Assembly: GCF_036417845.1 (NCBI RefSeq)
Contig: NC_090012.1
Span: forward strand, 496,001-560,000
Direction of reading: 5' to 3'
DNA from: Apteryx mantelli
Lineage: Eukaryota; Chordata; Aves; Apterygiformes; Apterygidae
Length of the DNA: 64,000 nt
Both the position numbers and the translations under genes were made by a program. This document shows positions 1-19,700 of this stretch, in pieces (position 1 is the first letter of the stretch; each line of letters begins with the position of its first letter). The notes below the pieces were generated by a model. That model searched no databases, was not told where the DNA came from, and saw nothing but the letters and a program-made list of their open reading frames with translations.

Positions 1-25
1 GGACGCAGCTGAACCTCGAAACAGA

Positions 26-31
26 TTTATT
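26..31 (-). promoter_or_regulatory. possible polyadenylation signal (AATAAA, minus strand)
   Basis: TTTATT on the plus strand reads AATAAA on the minus strand. It is the only canonical signal downstream of the NANOS2 stop codon in this window and could end NANOS2 with a 3' UTR of about 1.2 kb, or belong to a neighbouring minus-strand gene outside the window. Confidence 0.4.
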
Positions 32-504
32 AACCAGGACAGGCTGGGGAGGGGGAGGGGCAGGACCGCCCCTCACCCCTCCGACTTGACCCTCTCCCCA
101 AGGCCCCTGAACCCCCAATCTTCCCCAACCCCCCCCCCCCCGGGCTCAGCATCCAGGGCTGCCCCCCACCCATGCACAAGCTCCCCCCAAAAGGGGGCTG
201 AAATTCCCCTGAAACGCAGAATTCTCCCCAAAACCCAGCTGGGGGGGTTACCCCTCAAAATGCAAAATATTCCCCTGAAATGGGGCTGGGATGGAAAAGC
301 CTCCCCAAATGCAGAGGACTCCCCAAAAGGGGCTTGGGGGAGAGGGAGTAGCCCCCTGAAACTCCAAATGCCACCCTCAAAATGCACAGTGGCCCCCCAA
401 AAAGTAAAATACCTCCCCAAAATGGGAGCGGGTGAATCCCCACCCCAACAGGCCTCAAACCTCCCTGCCCTCCCCCCACCCCCATTGTGCTCTTTCTCAC
501 AGGA

Positions 505-1215
505 GCATGTCTGTCTGTCTGTGGGTCTGTCCATGGGTCCGTCCTTGGGTCAGTGGGTTTCTCCGTGGGTCAGTGGGCCTGTCCGTGGGTCCATGGGATC
601 GTCTATGGGTCCATCTGTGGGTCAGTGGGTTTCTCCGTGGGTCCATCTATGGGTCGGTGGGTCCATCTGTGGGCCAGTGAGTCTGTTCGTGGATCCCTGG
701 ATCTGTCTGTGGGTCCATCCATAGATCTGTGGGTTGGTCCATGGGTCTGTCTGTGGGTCCATCCGTGGGTCAGTGGGTCTGTCTGTGGCTCAGTGGGTCC
801 ATCCATGGGTCAGTGGGTCCGTCCACATGTTTGTCCATGGATCCATGGGTCTGTCTGTGGGTCCATCCATGGCTCAGTGGGTCCATCCATGGGTCCATGG
901 GTCCGTCTGTGGGTCCATCTGTGGGTCAGTGGGTCTGTCTGTGGCTCAGTGGGTCCATCCATGGGTCCATGGGTCTGTCCGTGGGTCCAGCTATGGCTCA
1001 GTGGGTCCATCCATGGGTCAGTGGGTCTGTCCGTGGGTCTGCGGGTCCATTCACGCATCCGTGGGTCCATCCGTGTGCCCATCCATGGGTCAGTGGGTCC
1101 ATCCATGGGTCCGTGGGTCCCTTCACGCGTCCACGGCTCCATCTGTGGTCCCACCTACGGCGCAGCGAGTCCATCCGCGGGTCCGTGGGTCCCTTCACGC
1201 ATCCGTGGCTCCGTC
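505..1215. repeat. minisatellite downstream of NANOS2
   Basis: Irregular tandem array built from short units such as GTGGGTCCATC, GTGGGTCAGTG and GTCTGTCTGTGG in changing order. It accounts for several long open frames rich in GSVGPSMGQWV-type repeats on the plus strand and their minus-strand shadows. It lies directly 3' of the NANOS2 stop codon, so it would form most of the 3' UTR if the signal at 26-31 is used. Confidence 0.85.
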
Positions 1216-1244
1216 CGCGGGCCCAGCGTGGGGCGGGGGGCGGC

Positions 1245-2066
1245 TCAGGGCCGCAGGGGGCGGCCGGCGGCGTTGCGGCGGCCGTGGGGGGTGGGCGCGC
1301 GGGGCGCCGGGTTGAGGGGGCAGTGGCGCAGCGTGTGGGCGGCGGCGGCGGTGGCCCCGCACAGCGGGCACACGTAGCGCCGCAGCACGGGGCAGGCGAC
1401 GGCGCCGTCGGGGCCCCGCAGCGCGTGCGAGCCGTGCACCCGCCGCGACTCCCCGTTGCGCCGGCAGAAGCTGCAGCCCCTGGCGTCCCGCCGCCCGCCG
1501 CCCGCCGGCCACCTCCTCGGGGACGCCGCGGGGACCGCCGGTGGCGCCGTGGGGACCGCTGGTGGCGCCGTGGGCACCCTTGGTGGCACCTGGGGGACTG
1601 CCAGCATCGCTGATGGCCCTGCAGACATCCTCGGTGGCACCTTGAGGACCGTTGATGGCACCGTTGATGGCATGTCAGGCATCCTTGGGGACGCCGTGGG
1701 GACCGTCGATGGCACCGAAGGGACCACTGATGGCGCGTCAGACATCCTTGGTGGCACCTTGGGGACTGCCAACATTGCTGATGGCACACCAGGCATCCTT
1801 GGTGGCACCGTGGGGACCGCTGATGGCCCCGTGGATGTCCTCGGTGGCACCGTGGGGACCGTTGATGGCCCCATGGGGACCGCTGACGGCCCCGCGGACA
1901 CCCTCGGTGGCACCGCGGGCCCCACCACCGGCCCCGCGGGACCCGCCGCCGGCGCGTCGGGCCCCCCCGCGTCCCCCCGTCCTGTCCCCGCGGCCGCCAG
2001 CTGGGCCACCAGGCGGGCCAGCCCCAGGTAGTCCCTCCAGCGGTCGAAGGGGCGGGGGGCACCCAT
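1245..2066 (-). CDS. NANOS2: NANOS2, germline RNA-binding zinc-finger protein
   Basis: Single-exon gene of 273 codons. The C-terminal part (residues about 198-249) is a complete NANOS double CCHC zinc finger: [33 protein letters not shown], all eight zinc ligands present. The N-terminus ([14 protein letters not shown]) matches the NOT1-interacting motif of NANOS proteins, which recruits the CCR4-NOT deadenylase to target mRNAs in germ cells. The tail (GRRNAAGR) matches mammalian NANOS2 rather than NANOS1 or NANOS3. Mammalian NANOS2 is about 138 aa; the extra length here is a Pro/Ser/Val repeat linker of about 170 residues between the two motifs. The start at 2066 is the first ATG before the NOT1 motif and lies about 55 bp below a TATA box. 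Lying beside NOVA2 in the same orientation as in human supports the assignment. Confidence 0.93.
   Translation of the reverse strand: MGAPRPFDRWRDYLGLARLVAQLAAAGTGRGDAGGPDAPAAGPAGPVVGPAVPPRVSAGPSAVPMGPSTVPTVPPRTSTGPSAVPTVPPRMPGVPSAMLAVPKVPPRMSDAPSVVPSVPSTVPTASPRMPDMPSTVPSTVLKVPPRMSAGPSAMLAVPQVPPRVPTAPPAVPTAPPAVPAASPRRWPAGGGRRDARGCSFCRRNGESRRVHGSHALRGPDGAVACPVLRRYVCPLCGATAAAAHTLRHCPLNPAPRAPTPHGRRNAAGRPLRP
1540..1930 (-). repeat. in-frame coding minisatellite in the NANOS2 linker
   Basis: Irregular repeat, units of about 55-75 bp, encoding variants of [15 protein letters not shown]. It stays open across the whole array, so it has grown in frame inside the coding region. It separates the NOT1-binding motif from the zinc finger. 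Confidence 0.8.
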
Positions 2067-2119
2067 GGGGGCCGGGGGGCGGGGGGGCGGCGGGGGGGGG
2101 AGGGCAGCTCCGCGCCCCC

Positions 2120-2125
2120 TTTATA
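2120..2125 (-). promoter_or_regulatory. TATA box of NANOS2
   Basis: The plus-strand TTTATA reads TATAAA on the minus strand, inside TATAAAGGGGG, about 55 bp upstream of the NANOS2 ATG. The spacing suits a short 5' leader. Confidence 0.6.
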
Positions 2126-2217
2126 GGGCGGCCCCGGCCCGGCCCGGCCCCGTCTGGCACCGTCTGGAGCCCGCGGGGTTGGGGCAGGGCCCCCGGACTC
2201 CCCCCCCCCGCAGGTGA

Positions 2218-2505
2218 TATCGCGATGTGGGGGGGCGGCTATCGCGATAGGGAGGCATGATCCGCATGGAGAGCGCAGGGGGAGGGGGGGTTATCCCGAT
2301 GGGGGGGGTATCGCGACAGGCGGCGCCGCGCAGAGGGTTTATCCGCCGCGGGGGGGGGGAGCTATCGCGACATAAAAGAACGAGACGCCGAGGCGAGGGC
2401 TCCCGGGAGCGAAGGGTTTATCGTGACAGAGGACGGAGGAACGGCCGCGGCTGCCGCCGCACCGCACACGGCGACGAGCACACACACAAGCCTTATATCG
2501 CGACA
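2218..2505. promoter_or_regulatory. cluster of six TATCGCGAYA sites upstream of NANOS2
   Basis: Copies of TATCGCGAYA or one-base variants lie at 2218-2227, 2240-2249, 2309-2318, 2363-2372, 2419-2428 and 2496-2505. A weaker variant (TATCCCGATG) is at 2292. The consensus equals the known ZBED1 (human DREF) target TGTCGYGAYA/TATCGCGACATA; the copy at 2363 continues CATA, the full form. The cluster is 150-440 bp upstream of the NANOS2 start. Occupancy by ZBED1 is inference. Confidence 0.6.
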
Positions 2506-2509
2506 GAGC

Positions 2510-4180
2510 CGACAGGGGCGCCCCTCTCCCCCCCGCCCCCCGGCCCGGCGGAGGGGAGGGGGGCAAATAAATAGGGGAGGGGGAGGGATGTGCCGGGGGG
2601 GGGGGCAGGTGCCTGAGCGGCGTCGGGGCCCCGGGAAAGGGACCCAGGTGTCCGGGACCCTTTTTGCCCCCACCCCGCGGGGGGGGGGGGGGGGAGGCTG
2701 GGGGGCAATGGGGTTCCCCCCCCCCCGCTCTCTGCCCCATAGGGGGGGTCCAGGTCCCCCCAAAACCCACCCCGGGAGGAGGGTGCCCCCCCCCCTCAGC
2801 GAACCCCTATTTACAGTGACCGGGGGGGACTAACACCCCCCCCCAAAATAAGACCCCAAAATTGCCCCCCCCCCAAAGAGACCCTGCTTAGGGGGGACCC
2901 CGAAACCAGCTCAATGGGGGGGGCACTATGCCCTCCCCCCAAACCGCTACCGGGGGGGGCAGTTCTGACCCTTCCCCCCCCCCCCCGACCCCGGTCCAAC
3001 CCCCAATTTGCCCCCCCCGCCCCAAAAATGTGGGTCTCGGAGCTGCCAGGAACGGGGGGGCCGGACCCCCCCCCCTTTTGCCCCCCCCCCGATAGCTGCC
3101 CGTGGCTCTAGTGAATTTGGCACTTGCACAAACGGGTTCGACCCCCCCCCCTCCCCCCCCCCAAAGGGACCCAGGCGTCCGAGCCGCCCTCCCCCTCCAA
3201 ATGCCCCCCCCGCCCCACCGGCGCTGCCCTTAAAGGGGCCGCACCTTGGGGTGGGGGATTTCGGGGTGCCCCCCCCCTCCCCCAAACCTCCCCCCCCCCG
3301 GCCCCATCCTGGCTAAAAAAGACACAAACGAAGAATTTGGCACCAGAAACCCCCCCCCGCCCCCCCCCCCCGCGATAAACTACAGCAGCGAGAGTGGGGC
3401 CCCCCCGAAGCCCCCTTTTTTTGGGGGGGGGGGACTCCCCCCCCCCAGTGCAAGCTGCGCCCTGACTATTGCTTCCGTGCGGAAATGCTTCACATTGGAG
3501 ATTTGCCCCCCCCGACCCCCCCCCCCCGCACCCCAAAACCCCCCCAAAACCTCCCCCATCTCCTGTCCCATCCCCCCCCCACACGTTGCAAAGTGCTACC
3601 GAGGTGGCCGCTGGGGGGCGCCCTAGGGTGGGGGGACCCCCCCGCACTGGGGTGCTTGGGTGGGGGGGGGGGTCCCCAAATGGGGGGGGGCCCTAGGGTG
3701 GGGGGGGTGCCCCGTGTGGGGGCGCTTGGATGGGGGGGGTCCCCTATATTAGGGGAGTGGGTGGCCTCCATAATGGGGGGGGCCCTAGGGTGGGGGGTAG
3801 CCCCCATAGTGGGGGGCCTTGGGGTCAGGGACCCCTGTTTAGAGCCTGGGGGGGGTCCCCAATATTGGGGGGGCCTGTGGGGGGGGGACCCCCACTGACA
3901 CCTTGGGGCACCCCCCCACTGGGAGGAGACTGGGGGAGGGGGGGGGCTCAGAAAAGGTAATCTTCCCCCTGGATTTTTCCTATTAAAAACCTCTGAATTG
4001 GGCAAATACGGATAGATGGGGAGGGGTGAGGCGGGGGGGGGTCTCCCCGTGCCCCCCTCGGCACCCCAAGTCGTGGGCCGGGGGCAAATCCCAGCGGATA
4101 CCCCCAGTCGGTGGCAATAACCCCCCCCCCCCAGGTCGGGGTAATGCCCCCTGGTGCCCATGGGATCCCCCCAGCCTGGG
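2510..4180. other. G/C-homopolymer-rich spacer between NANOS2 and NOVA2
   Basis: No gene seen. The stretch is dominated by runs of 7-20 G or C, many able to form G-quadruplexes. Between about 3630 and 3900 it becomes a loose tandem repeat of GGCCCTAGGGTGGGGGG-type units. It may contain the distal part of the NOVA2 3' UTR, but I found no minus-strand AATAAA here. Run lengths may not be accurate in the assembly. Confidence 0.6.
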
Positions 4181-4182
4181 GT

Positions 4183-4375
4183 AACACCCCCCATCCGGAT
4201 TAATACCCCTCATCCGGATTAACACCCCTCATCCGGATTAATACCCCTCATCCGGATTAACACCCCTCATCCGGATTAACACCCCCTATCCGGATTAATA
4301 CCCCTCATCCGGATTAACACCCCTCATCCGGATTAACACCCCCCATCCGGATTAATACCCCCCCAGTGCCCATCA
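4183..4375. repeat. 19-bp tandem repeat
   Basis: About ten head-to-tail copies of CATCCGGATTAAYACCCCT, alternating mainly between AACACC and AATACC versions. It lies downstream of NOVA2, possibly in its 3' UTR. Each unit carries the palindrome ATCCGGAT. Confidence 0.93.
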
Positions 4376-4439
4376 AATACCCCCAGCCGGAGGTAATACC
4401 CCCCCCCATCCAGAGTAATAACCCCCGGCACCTGTCAGC

Positions 4440-5240
4440 TACCCCAGGTCCTCGGCGATGCCACCCCAGCACCCATCGGCCGCCCTGGGGCACCGGAGCT
4501 GCGCCTTCAGACACCCAAGGGTCCTACGATGGTGCCACCATGCCCACGGGACACCCCAGGTGACGGGGCCATGCCCCTCGGCCACCTTGGGTGTCCAGGT
4601 GATGCCACCTCAGCACCCATCGGCCACCTTGGGGCACCGGAGCTGCGCCTTCAGACGCCCAAGGGTCCTATGATGGTGCCACCATGCCCCTTGGCCACCT
4701 TGGGTGTCCAGGTGATGCCATCTCAGCACCCACCAGCCACCCCAGGGCACCGGAGCCATGCCTTCAGACACCCAAGGGTCCTTTGGTGGTGCCACCATGA
4801 CCGTTGGCCACCCTGGGTGATGGGGCCATGCCCCTCGGCCACCTTGGGCGCCCAGGTGATGCCACCCCAGCACCCATCGGCCACCCTGGGGCACCGGAGC
4901 TGTGTCTTTAGACACCCAAGGGTCCTTTGATGGTGCCACCATGCCCATGGGACACCCCAGGTGATGGGGCCATGCCCCTCGGCCACCTCGGGTGCCGGAG
5001 CGATGCCACCTCAGGGTCCCTCGGCCACCCCAGGCGCCGGAGCCGTGCCCGTTAAGCACCCAAGGGTCCTTCGGCGACGCCACCGTGCCCACGGGACACC
5101 CCAGGTGACGGGGCCACGCCGCCCCGGCGCCCATCGCATCCCCCCCAGGCGCCCGCGGGCCACCCCGGGCGCCGGAGCCGCGTCACCCCAGCACCCACCA
5201 GCCCCCCGCCCCGGCGCCCGCCGGCACCCCGGGCGCCGTC
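4440..5240. repeat. 144-bp tandem repeat 3' of NOVA2
   Basis: Copies starting with GATGCCAYC at 4457, 4601, 4713, 4858 and 5002 give spacings of 144, 112, 145 and 144 bp, so the unit is 144 bp with one shortened copy. A degenerate copy reaches the NOVA2 stop codon. It would be transcribed as the proximal NOVA2 3' UTR. Confidence 0.9.
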
Positions 5241-5250
5241 GCGGCCGGCC

Positions 5251-14195
<8,945 letters not shown>

Positions 14196-14879
14196 CGCCG
14201 GGGCGGCGGGCGGAGGGGGGGGGGGGGGCGCGCGCGGGGGGGCGGGGCCTGCCGGGGCGGGGCGCCGGGGGCGGGGCTACACCGGGCCGCCTGCCATCGC
14301 CGGGGCGGCGGGCGGGGGGGCGGGGCCTGCCGGGGCGGGGCGCGGGGCTGCACCCAACCGCCTGTCATCGCTGGGGGGCGGGGCCTGCTGGGGCGGGGCG
14401 GGGCCAAGACCCCCGGGGGCTGCAGCCTGCCATTGTCCATGGGGGGCAGGGGCGGGGCTGAGGCACCAGAGGGCGGGGTGGGGCGGGGCCAAGGCCCAGG
14501 GGGCTGCACCGAGCTATCTGTCATCACTGGGGGGCGGGGCTTTCCGGGGGCGGGGCTGCCAGGAGGCACTGAGCTGCCTGCTACTGCTGGGGGGCGGGGC
14601 CTGGTGGGACAGGGGGCGGGGCTGCATCCCATAGGGGCGGGGCCGTTGTGCTGCACAGAGCCACCTGCCGTCTTTGGGTGGGGCTGAGGGGGCGGGGCCA
14701 GAGGAATCAGGGGGTGGGGTCTGAGCTCTTGGGGGCGGGGCTGCATGGAGCCACCTGTCATTGCCTGGTGGGCGGGGCCTGCTGGGGCGGGGCCCTTGTG
14801 CTGCACCAGCCACCTGCTGTCACTGGGTGGGGGGCGGGGCCTGGGCTGGGGGCGGGGCTTGGAGGTCCCTGTGGGGGGG

Positions 14880-16080
14880 CTTCCCTGGGAGGGGGGAGGG
14901 ATCCCCCAAGGGATCCCCAGGGCTCAGGGCAGGGGGGGGGGACCCCTGGGATCCACTGCAGAGAGGCAGGGATCCGGGTGGGGATCCCCTGGGGATGGAG
15001 CTGGGAACGGCAGAGATCTCTTAAAGGGCAGGGATCCACCAGGGCACAAAGGATCTGCCAGGGAGGGATCTACTGGGGCAGGCAGGGCTTCCCCAGCTGC
15101 CTTCCCTCCCTCCCTCCCTCTTTCCCTCTCTCCCTTCCCCCCCCCCCAGCTCCAGCCGGTACCAGGCCACAGCCAAAGGGGCCCAGGTGTCCGGGGCTGC
15201 CCTCTCCCTCCCCCCGCCGGGGGCTGGCCCGGACGCCTGATTCTCCTGGAGCGGGGCAGGAAGGCAGGAAGCTCCAGCCTTGGAGCAGCTTCCTGCCGGG
15301 GGCCTCGGAGGGGGGGGGGACCCGGACGCCTGGGTCCCCTGGAGGGCGGGGGGGGAGGGGGGCTATGGTGAGAGCAGCAGCCCGGACGCCTGGGTCCCTC
15401 CAGGCCTTTGTTTGCCCACCCAGCTGCGGCCGCCCCGGACGCCTGGGTCCCTTGGGCTGGGCCCCTCCCTCTCCCCGGGGCGGGGGGGGGCCTCCTGCCC
15501 TCTCCATCTGTGCCTGCCTCCCTCCCTCCATTCATCCGCCTGGCCTCCATCTGGCCCTGCCTCCCTCCCTCCACCCCCCCTCCCTCCCTCCTCCCTTTCT
15601 CCATCCCTCCATCCCTCCCCCCTCCCTCCTATCCTCCCTCCCTCCATCCTCCCTTTCTGCATCCCTCCTCCTCCCTCCCTCCATCCTCCCTCCCGTCTCT
15701 TTCTCTGCCTAAGTGTCCATCCCTCCCTCCCTCCGTCCCCCAGCCCCTACATCTCTCCCTCTCTCCATCCGTCTCTCCCTCTCTCCATCCATCTCTCCCT
15801 CTCTCCATCTGTCCCAATTCTCATCTGCTTCTTCTCCCTCCCTCTGCCCCATCCTTCCCTCCATCCCCCATCCATCCCTCTACGCTTTCATCTTTCCCCA
15901 TCCCTCCATCTCCCCCCTCCGCTCCTCCCTCAGTGGGGCCTAGTGTTGATGGGGGGCCCGGTGCTCCCGGGGGGCCCTAGGTGGTTCCCCGGGGCCCAGT
16001 CCTGTTTGGGCCCCCCCCCGAGGGGGTCCCGGCCCCCCCCCGGCCCCTGCGGGTGACCCCGCCCGGCCTCAGCGCCGTTA
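14880..16080. other. NOVA2-HNRNPL divergent spacer
   Basis: No gene seen. It contains CCCGGACGCCTGGGTCC dispersed motifs near 15180, 15229, 15319, 15380 and 15434, and a long (CTCC/CATC)n polypyrimidine stretch at about 15495-15940. The two flanking genes are head to head, so regulatory elements for both may lie here. Confidence 0.7.
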
Positions 16081-16136
16081 AATCCCGGCTGAGGCCGCAC
16101 AAACTCATCGCACAGACGAGGCCTCCCGCCAAGCGG

Positions 16137-16726
16137 CCAATCCCTGGGGGGGGGGGGGGCGGGCCCGCGCACTCCAGCTCAGGCCAATCAGAAATGAGTG
16201 CTGAGGGCAGTGGCCAATCGGAGTGCATGGAGGAAGGGCCCAGGGTTGATAGGCGGGAATCTTAGCCAATAAAGTTTTTGGTTGTTGAGCGCCAGGGTTT
16301 GCCGGCGGGAGATTCTGAAGGAGGTGTGGCAGCCTGGAGTGAGAGCCAATCAGACCCAACGTTGGGGTTTGATCGGCGTTCCACCTGACCAATAGCATTC
16401 CGCGATGCCGCCGAAAGGCTTTCTGGGAGCTACAGCGAGTCGGTAGAAGAAGGCGGAGTCTCGGTGCAGGGCCATGAAGATGGGCGGGGCGCCGTTTGGA
16501 TGGACATCCGCTCTAGCCAACCAGCTCGGTGGGCGGGCGGAGGGACGCGGACTGCCGCCAATGAGAGGCCGCGGCGCCGTTGACAGCCAGGAGCGCGGGC
16601 GAATGGGCGCGGGGTCCGCGGAGCCGCGGGCCCAATGGCGGCGGAGGGCGGGGCCTCCGGCGGAGAGGCAGCGCTCGGAGCCAATGAGCTGGGCGCGACG
16701 CGTGAGTGGCGGGGGGCCGGCCCAAT
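16137..16726 (+). promoter_or_regulatory. array of ten CCAAT boxes upstream of HNRNPL
   Basis: CCAAT on the plus strand begins at 16137, 16184, 16214, 16266, 16346, 16389, 16558, 16632, 16681 and 16722, all in the same direction. Several have the NF-Y-like context GCCAATCAG or GCCAATGAG. The last lies about 40 bp before the HNRNPL ATG. There is no TATA box; the segment is a CpG-rich promoter. Confidence 0.75.
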
Positions 16727-16764
16727 AGGGGCGTGTCGGGGGCGGCGCGGCGGAGTGAGGCGCC

Positions 16765-19700
16765 ATGTCGCGGCGGCGGTGGCGGGGCCCGCAGAGCGCG
16801 GAGGGCAGCGGCCGCGGGGGGGAGATGGGGAAGATGGCGGCGGGCGGCGGCGGTGGGGGCGGCTCGGGCCGCTACTACGGTGGGGGCGGCGAGGGCGGCC
16901 GCGCCCCCAAGCGCCAGAAGACGGAGAACGCGGAGCCGCCGCCGCACGGGCCCGGCGGGCCGGGGGGGGCTGGCGGCGGGCCCGGCGCCGCCGGAGCGGT
17001 GAGCGCGGTCGGGGGGGAGCACGGGGGGGAGCACGGGGCCTGAGGGGACCGTCATGGTGGGACCGGGGGGGGCGGGGCTGGGCCATGTGGGGGGGCAGGG
17101 CAGGGCCTCGGGTGGGGGGTAAGAATGGGGGGCGGGATGGGGCTGGAGGGGGGTAAGAAGGGGCCGGAGGGGGGTAAGAATAGGGGGTGGGATGGGGCTT
17201 GAGGGGAGTAAGAAAGGGCTGGAGGGGGCTACAAATTGGGGGCAGGATGGGGCCTGAGGGGGGTAAGATAAGGCCTGAGAGGGGGTAAAATGGGGGGCAA
17301 GATGGGGCCGGAGAGGGATAAGAATGAGGGGCAGGATGGGGCCTGAGAGGGGTAAGAAAGGGCCGGAGGGGGGTAAGAATAGGGGGCAGGATGGGGCCTG
17401 AGAGGAGTAAGAAAAGGCCTGAGGGGGTTAAGATAGGGCCTGAGGAGAGGTGAAATGAGGGGGCCAGGATGGGGCCTGAGGGGGGTAAGATGGGGCCTGA
17501 GCAGGGTAAGAATGGGGGCAAGATGGGGCCTGAGAGGGGTAAGATAGGGCCTGAGGGAGGGGGTAAAATAGGGGGCAAGGTGGGGCCTGAGGGAGGTAAG
17601 AATGGGGAGCAGGATGGGGCCTGAGGGGGGCAAACAGGAAGGCAGGAGGAGGCCTGGAGAGAGGGGACGAGATGGGACTTGAAGGGTGTAAGAGCAGGGG
17701 ACAAGGGACACCAGATAGACCAAGCCCTTGGAGGGGCTTGGGGTCCTCGGGGGGGACCACAGGGTTTGTCTGGGGCACGAAAGGCTTGGTCAGGTTGGGG
17801 AGGGGGCTCAGGACCCTCAGGGAGGGGGAGAATAGGTTTTAGGGGGGGCAAAGCCAGGCCCCGAGGGGAGAGGTGTGTTTGGGAGGCGATGGAGTTGGAA
17901 AGGCGCTGGGCTGCCTGCCCAGGCAGCACATGAGAGGTTCGAATTCATCCTCTCATTCGTGGTGACCGGGACGTTCAGCGGGTTTTTGTGGGCCGCGCCA
18001 TGGACACGTGTAACTTGGGGTGAATAAAGAGACCTCAGCAGCTCTCGGTGGGCTGTTTTTGGCCGGGGCGCGGACGCCGTATCAGAACAAGCCCTTCTCG
18101 CCCGCAGGAGAACTACGACGATCCCCACAAGACGCCTGCTTCCCCGGTGGTTCACATCCGGGGCTGATTGACGGCGTGGTGGAGGCCGATCTCGTGGAGG
18201 CTCTCCAGGAATTTGGCCCGATCAGGTGAGGAAACGCATTCGGCGGGCGGGAAGCTCGGCTGCGCGTGTCGGCGGTCGCTGGCGCAGCGCGCTGAGCGAG
18301 CCGTTCCCCGCCCTAGTTACGTGGTGGTGATGCCCAAGAAGAGACAGGCCCTGGTGGAGTTTGAGGATATTCTCGGCGCCTGCAACGCTGTGAACTATGC
18401 AGCGGACAACCAGATCTACATTGCCGGGCACCCCGCCTTCGTTAACTACTCCACCAGCCAGAAGATATCCCGTCCCGGCGACACGGATGACTCCAGGGGT
18501 GTCAACAACGTTCTGCTCTTCACCATCCTCAACCCTATCTACTCGATCACGACGGTGGGTGAAGCGGCTGGGACAGGGTTCGCTGGGCGCTGTAGGGACA
18601 AGAGCAGTGTAAGAGGGAGCGGGTGGCTGTTGGCGTCGTAGTGTACGTGGGAAGAGCTTGTCCCGATAACGGGGTGTTTTAACCCAGGGGTGTTTTAACC
18701 CAGGGCTGTTTGAGGTGTGGCCTCCTGGTGGAGTCTTACCCGCATTTAAGTCTCCTCCGGGCCTGTTGGTGGTCTCGGCTCTGCTCCTCCGGTTTCAGAG
18801 ATGGTGTTTGTGCAGCCAGGCAGGGGATCTTCCTCCCTAGTCCTAGGACCTGTTGCTTTGCGGGTGGTTTGTGCCTCGCGTGGTGCCCGGGATGGTGAAA
18901 TCCGGCTGTACCGCTCAAGCGGATACAGCCGCGGTCTGCCATGGACGACTGTTGTGTCGGTGGGCCCGGCCGCGCGTCGGCCGGGTTCCTCGCGTCACCT
19001 CGCCTCTCTCCTGTCCCGCAGGACGTGCTCTATACCATCTGCAACCCCTGCGGCCCCGTGCAGAGGATCGTGATCTTCCGGAAAAACGGCGTCCAGGCCA
19101 TGGTGGAATATCCTTTCGTGCCCTGCGAGGCGCTCGGGGCTCCTCCGTTCTTCGTTGGTGTTGCACGTCTCCGTGTCCGAGCCTGTGTGTCGGACCTGAG
19201 CGGTGCTGGGCATGCGGGCTGCGGTAGCGTGGCCTCGTCTCCGGCGTGTCCCGCTCAGGGCGATGCCTCCGGTGAGGAGGGAGCTGCAGGCGGGACCTGG
19301 ACTCGCCCCTCGTCCAGGGAGTCCCGAATTGGCCGTTCTCCCTGGGTCCGGGATCGACTCGCGGGATGGGCGAAGCCGTCGCTTACGCAGCGCTTCCGAC
19401 TGCGACGCCGAGCCGGCGGCCAGAGCAAACCCCTCCTGCCTGCGTAGCCTGGTCGGGTTGATCCTGCCGCTCCCAGACGGAGAAACCCATGCGAAAAAAA
19501 CGCCTCGTTCCCTGAATTTCCTTAACGCTGCAAACATTCGACTCGGTGCAGAGCGCGCAGCGAGCCAAGGCGTCCCTCAACGGGGCTGACATTTACTCCG
19601 GGTGCTGCACTCTGAAGATCGAATACGCCAAGGTAAGCGTCCCTGCGAGCTCGGGTAGGGACACGGTGCCCGTGTCGCGCGCGGGCCTCGGACGAGCCCA

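Noticed and set aside
15495-15940. Serine/proline-rich frames near the HNRNPL promoter
   Set aside because: Simple (CTCC/CATC)n repeat translated; no other coding signal.
16430-17929. 499-codon minus-strand frame antisense to HNRNPL exon 1
   Set aside because: Pro/Ser/Arg-rich translation of a CpG island and a repeat; no homology and no start context.
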